61,439 bases of DNA. Source: an uncultured Bacteroidota bacterium (lineage in GTDB: Bacteria > Bacteroidota > Bacteroidia > Bacteroidales > UBA12077). The stretch lies in assembly GCA_913055635.1 (NCBI GenBank), contig CAJXLK010000027.1, positions 1-61,439 on the forward strand. The letters run 5' to 3'. Below, one piece after another: positions 59,901 through 61,439 of the stretch (positions are counted from its first letter, which is position 1; each line of letters begins with the position of its first letter). Position numbers and translations under genes: made by a program. The notes beneath the pieces are model-generated. The model saw nothing but the letters and a program-made list of their open reading frames with translations, did not search any database and was not told the DNA's origin.

Positions 59901-61439
59901 GGAGATCCTAATAACTGGAGTATTACAGATGGAGGAATGACAGATCTTCCTGCCGTTATTACTGATGAAGTATCTGATATTACCTCTACTACAGCTACTT
60001 CGGGTGGTGAAGTAACTGCCGATGGGGGATATGATATATCAGTTCGGGGATTAGTATGGGATACAGAACCTAAACCAACGATTAATGAATATACAGGTTA
60101 TACTGAAGATGGAGATGGATTGGGAAGTTTTACAAGTAACCTTACTAACCTTGATATGACAACCACATACTATGTTAGGGCTTATGCCACCAATCAAAAA
60201 GGAACCGGGTATGGAGATCAAATTCAATTTAAAACCAAACAAGAATTAACAATAAGTGGTGATTTTACGGCTAAAAATAAAGTTTATGACGACACTGTTG
60301 ATGCAGAAATTGATAACAATAATCTAAGCCTTGATGCTATCATTTCAGAATATGACAATGTATCGCTTACCAATGTTAACCTTGAGTTTGAAAATGCAAA
60401 TGTTAGTGAAAATAAAACGGTTTCAATTGTCAATGCTGAATTAACAGGCAATGATGCTGAGAATTACACCCTGTCTCTTGAGAATGCCCCGACAGCAGAG
60501 GCAGACATCACCCCCAAAGAACTCAATGTCATCAATGCACAGGCACAAGACAAGGTTTACGACGGAACAACCGAGGCTGTTATTTCTGGCGCTGAGCTGT
60601 CAGGCGCAGTGTCAGGAGATGAGGTAACACTGGAAAATGATGAAAGCGGAACTTTCGCTCAGGCGGCTGTTGGTGAAGACATTGACGTTTCTACTGACGT
60701 GAGTGTCAGCGGCAATGATGCCGGAAATTATTCTCTGACCCAACTTGAAGCACTCTCGGCAGACATCACCCGAAAAGAACTCAATGTCATTAATGCACAG
60801 GCACAAGACAAGACCTATGACGGGTCTCCCGATGCTGTTATTTCAGGCGCTGAGCTGTCAGGTTTAATCTCGGGTGACGAGGTAACTCTGGAAAATAATG
60901 AAAGCGGAACTTTTGCGCAGGCTGATATTGGTGAAGATATTGCCGTTTCTACCGAGATGAGTCTCAGCGGCAGTGATGCCGGAAATTATTCTCTGACCCA
61001 ACCTGAAGCACTCCTGGCAGACATCACCCGGAAAGAACTTAATGTCATTAATGCACAGGCACAAGACAAGGTTTACGACGGAACCACCGAGGCTGTTATT
61101 TCAGGCGCTGAGCTGTCAGGCGCAGTATCAGGTGACGAGGTAAACCTGGAAAATGATGAAAGTGGAACTTTTGCTCAGGCTGAGGTTGGTGAGGATATTA
61201 ACGTAGCCACCGAGATGAGTCTCAGGGGAAGTGATGCCGGCAATTATTCTCTGACCCAGCCTGAAGCACTCTCAGCAGACATCACCCCCAAAGAACTCAG
61301 TGTCGTCAATGCACAGGCACAAGACAAGGTCTATGACGGAACCACTGAGGCTGTTATTTCAGGTGTTGAACTCTCAGGTGTGGTCTCAGGAGATGAGGTA
61401 ACCCTGGAAAATGGTGAAAGCGGAACTTTTGCTCAGGCG
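56922..61439 (+). CDS. Secreted papain-family (C1A) protease with FN3, BspA and YDG repeats, partial
   Basis: The frame is open from ATG 56922 to the window's right edge (1506 codons, no stop), so the gene is incomplete. A signal peptide ([20 protein letters not shown], ending TKAQ) is followed by a C1A protease with Cys in [11 protein letters not shown], His in [12 protein letters not shown] and Asn in [10 protein letters not shown]. Then come a fibronectin III domain ([20 protein letters not shown]), a PKD-like segment ([11 protein letters not shown]), ten 25-residue DUF285/BspA repeats, a second fibronectin-like domain, one diverged and at least four YDG/MBG repeats. AT-rich composition and repeat structure differ from the flanking genes, suggesting acquisition or fast evolution. 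A T9SS or anchor domain is expected beyond the edge. Likely surface adhesin/protease; target unknown. Confidence 0.88.
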   Translation, partial: MRFAPKLILAFVPFLFGVGLISTKAQVEVGKMSADEFHRFKQKVGVYEEGKNYNKIIDGHGTGLQPPTEEEWEEMRDKPVMVRDYNGKDQALKGAKATPDNFDNSAFKWFPPVGNQDGEGSCVSWAVGYYTKTFQEAYEHDWDLSNCDWTGGYDGQPEGAYQDKIFSPDFIYHQVNDGEDNGSFYSDNMDLLENTGCSTWDKMPYDPGDHISWPSESAWREAPLYRSKTGYQWMDVSTNDGLQDLKQMIADTNLAVISIDADQYSDMTGNDLWTVDNYTNPSTNHANTIVGYDDDYGPYTEDGETRYGAFKVVNSWGKGGWENNRDGFLYISYECMKQRVEYIYFYENLLNHNPKMLAVFNMEHDKRGECDISFGVGEKDSPEATKKMNPNYNSNGGNHPFPSNDMVLDITEFNSDIDDGFIKFFQKVRDNGTSTTGQIESFSIEIYEDYSIGNPQSVYTSNDPIVSTINNESVYAFIEDNESPTAPSNLTSSNITATNVDLNWDASSDNVGVDHYNIFKDGSAICTASNTSHKVTGLTPETTYRFTVKAVDGTGNVSEASNEIDVTMNPTPQDAMVLKYNTEHSGGTDITLPLGGDVDITVNWGDGSEDTFTTEGDKNHSYDDEGSYTVIITGTLDQFGENNLYGYPNAEKLDKVVDFGVLGLNSLAGAFNGASNLNEVPDQLPSSVKNTPHMFRSATSFDQDIGDWDVSNVTDMSNMFYYATSFNQDIGDWNVSNVTNMSGMFYDAESFNQDIGSWDVSSVKNMSEMFRFADSFNKDIGEWDVSRVTDMNMMFFYAGSFDQDIGGWDVSNVTDMSNMFRDANSFNQDIGEWDVSNVSDMSRMFSSASSFNQDIGGWNVSNVIDMSRMFFYASSFNQDISEWNVSNVTDMNNMFSGADSFNQDIGDWNVSNVTDMNRMFYSANSFNQDIGGWDVSNVSDMKNMLSGVTLSTAYYNNLLIGWSEQDVQSNVDFHGGKSKYSPGEPADARAVLTGDPNNWSITDGGMTDLPAVITDEVSDITSTTATSGGEVTADGGYDISVRGLVWDTEPKPTINEYTGYTEDGDGLGSFTSNLTNLDMTTTYYVRAYATNQKGTGYGDQIQFKTKQELTISGDFTAKNKVYDDTVDAEIDNNNLSLDAIISEYDNVSLTNVNLEFENANVSENKTVSIVNAELTGNDAENYTLSLENAPTAEADITPKELNVINAQAQDKVYDGTTEAVISGAELSGAVSGDEVTLENDESGTFAQAAVGEDIDVSTDVSVSGNDAGNYSLTQLEALSADITRKELNVINAQAQDKTYDGSPDAVISGAELSGLISGDEVTLENNESGTFAQADIGEDIAVSTEMSLSGSDAGNYSLTQPEALLADITRKELNVINAQAQDKVYDGTTEAVISGAELSGAVSGDEVNLENDESGTFAQAEVGEDINVATEMSLRGSDAGNYSLTQPEALSADITPKELSVVNAQAQDKVYDGTTEAVISGVELSGVVSGDEVTLENGESGTFAQA
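59001..59750 (+). repeat. Ten in-frame 75-bp repeats (25-residue DUF285/BspA units)
   Basis: Units begin with ATG at 59001 and every 75 nt to 59676, with the start of an eleventh at 59751. The residue pattern is MFxxAxSFNQDIGxWDVSN and then V(T/S)DM. Spacing is exact, with no slips. Confidence 0.95.
60516..61439 (+). repeat. Tandem 258-bp repeats encoding 86-residue YDG/MBG domains
   Basis: AAAGAACT begins each unit at 60516, 60774, 61032 and 61290, exactly 258 nt apart; the fourth is cut by the window edge. Units share [20 protein letters not shown] and similar parts almost without change, implying recent duplication. A diverged unit precedes them at about 60241-60515. Confidence 0.95.

Overview
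The window looks like a chromosomal piece of a Bacteroidota genome, probably Bacteroidales-like. The evidence is a type IX secretion C-terminal sorting domain on a gingipain-family protease, SusD/PorT-era families such as DUF4296 and the OMP_b-brl barrel, Bacteroidota-type promoters (TAnnTTTG at -7), AUG starts mostly without Shine-Dalgarno sequences, and many lipoproteins. Most of it (about 0.2-56 kb) is housekeeping DNA with dense genes in short operons. The last 4.5 kb hold one very large, AT-richer, repeat-built secreted protein that runs off the right edge.

Layout. 0-13 kb: a membrane-tethered methyltransferase, gltX, a prokaryotic-type photolyase/cryptochrome, glnS, folB, a Mth938-domain protein, an outer-membrane barrel, rnr, a nucleotide-sugar/flavonol-type reductase, and ribE. 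13-21 kb: a short PhoR-like histidine kinase, glycerate kinase, an exported cyclophilin, a nucleoside transporter, a DUF151 nuclease-like protein, a family 2 glycosyltransferase and an orphan OppC-type permease. 21-29 kb: a coiled-coil protein, a two-gene ABC-2 transporter, then recQ facing kdsD-tatC-lptB. 29-33 kb: tRNA-Leu(TAG), then tig, clpP and clpX (protein folding and degradation). 33-47 kb: a C25 protease with a CUB-like domain, a thiamine-binding MTH1187-type protein, an Ig-like lipoprotein, lgt, a TolC/HlyD pair without a pump, a membrane coiled-coil protein, an acyl-CoA synthetase and ispD. 47-56 kb: a Usp-domain protein and its partner, asnS, rpoN, a PAP2-like membrane protein, and a four-gene leftward operon (DUF4296 lipoprotein, an amidohydrolase-like protein without its catalytic barrel, a radical SAM protein, a MurG-like glycosyltransferase). 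56.9-61.4 kb: a secreted papain-family protease with fibronectin III, PKD-like, ten 25-residue BspA/DUF285 repeats and at least four YDG/MBG repeats.

The most distinctive non-coding feature is a dispersed, nearly perfect dyad (ACCCCGCTWAGCGGGGT). It occurs as a six-unit, 26-nt phased array at the left edge and as singles or clusters near 10.4, 11.8 and 37.8-38.0 kb, always between genes. Several other intergenic spaces hold diverged short-period tandem repeats (8, 15, 19, 38 and 72 bp), each with its own unit. This suggests the genome grows and erodes simple tandem arrays between operons. Candidate novelties among proteins are the photolyase lacking the iron-sulfur cysteines, the barrel-less amidohydrolase, and the mosaic secreted protease. 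No CRISPR array, phage, transposase or defence island is visible. Several starts were moved from the longest open frame to the position that matches family N-termini.
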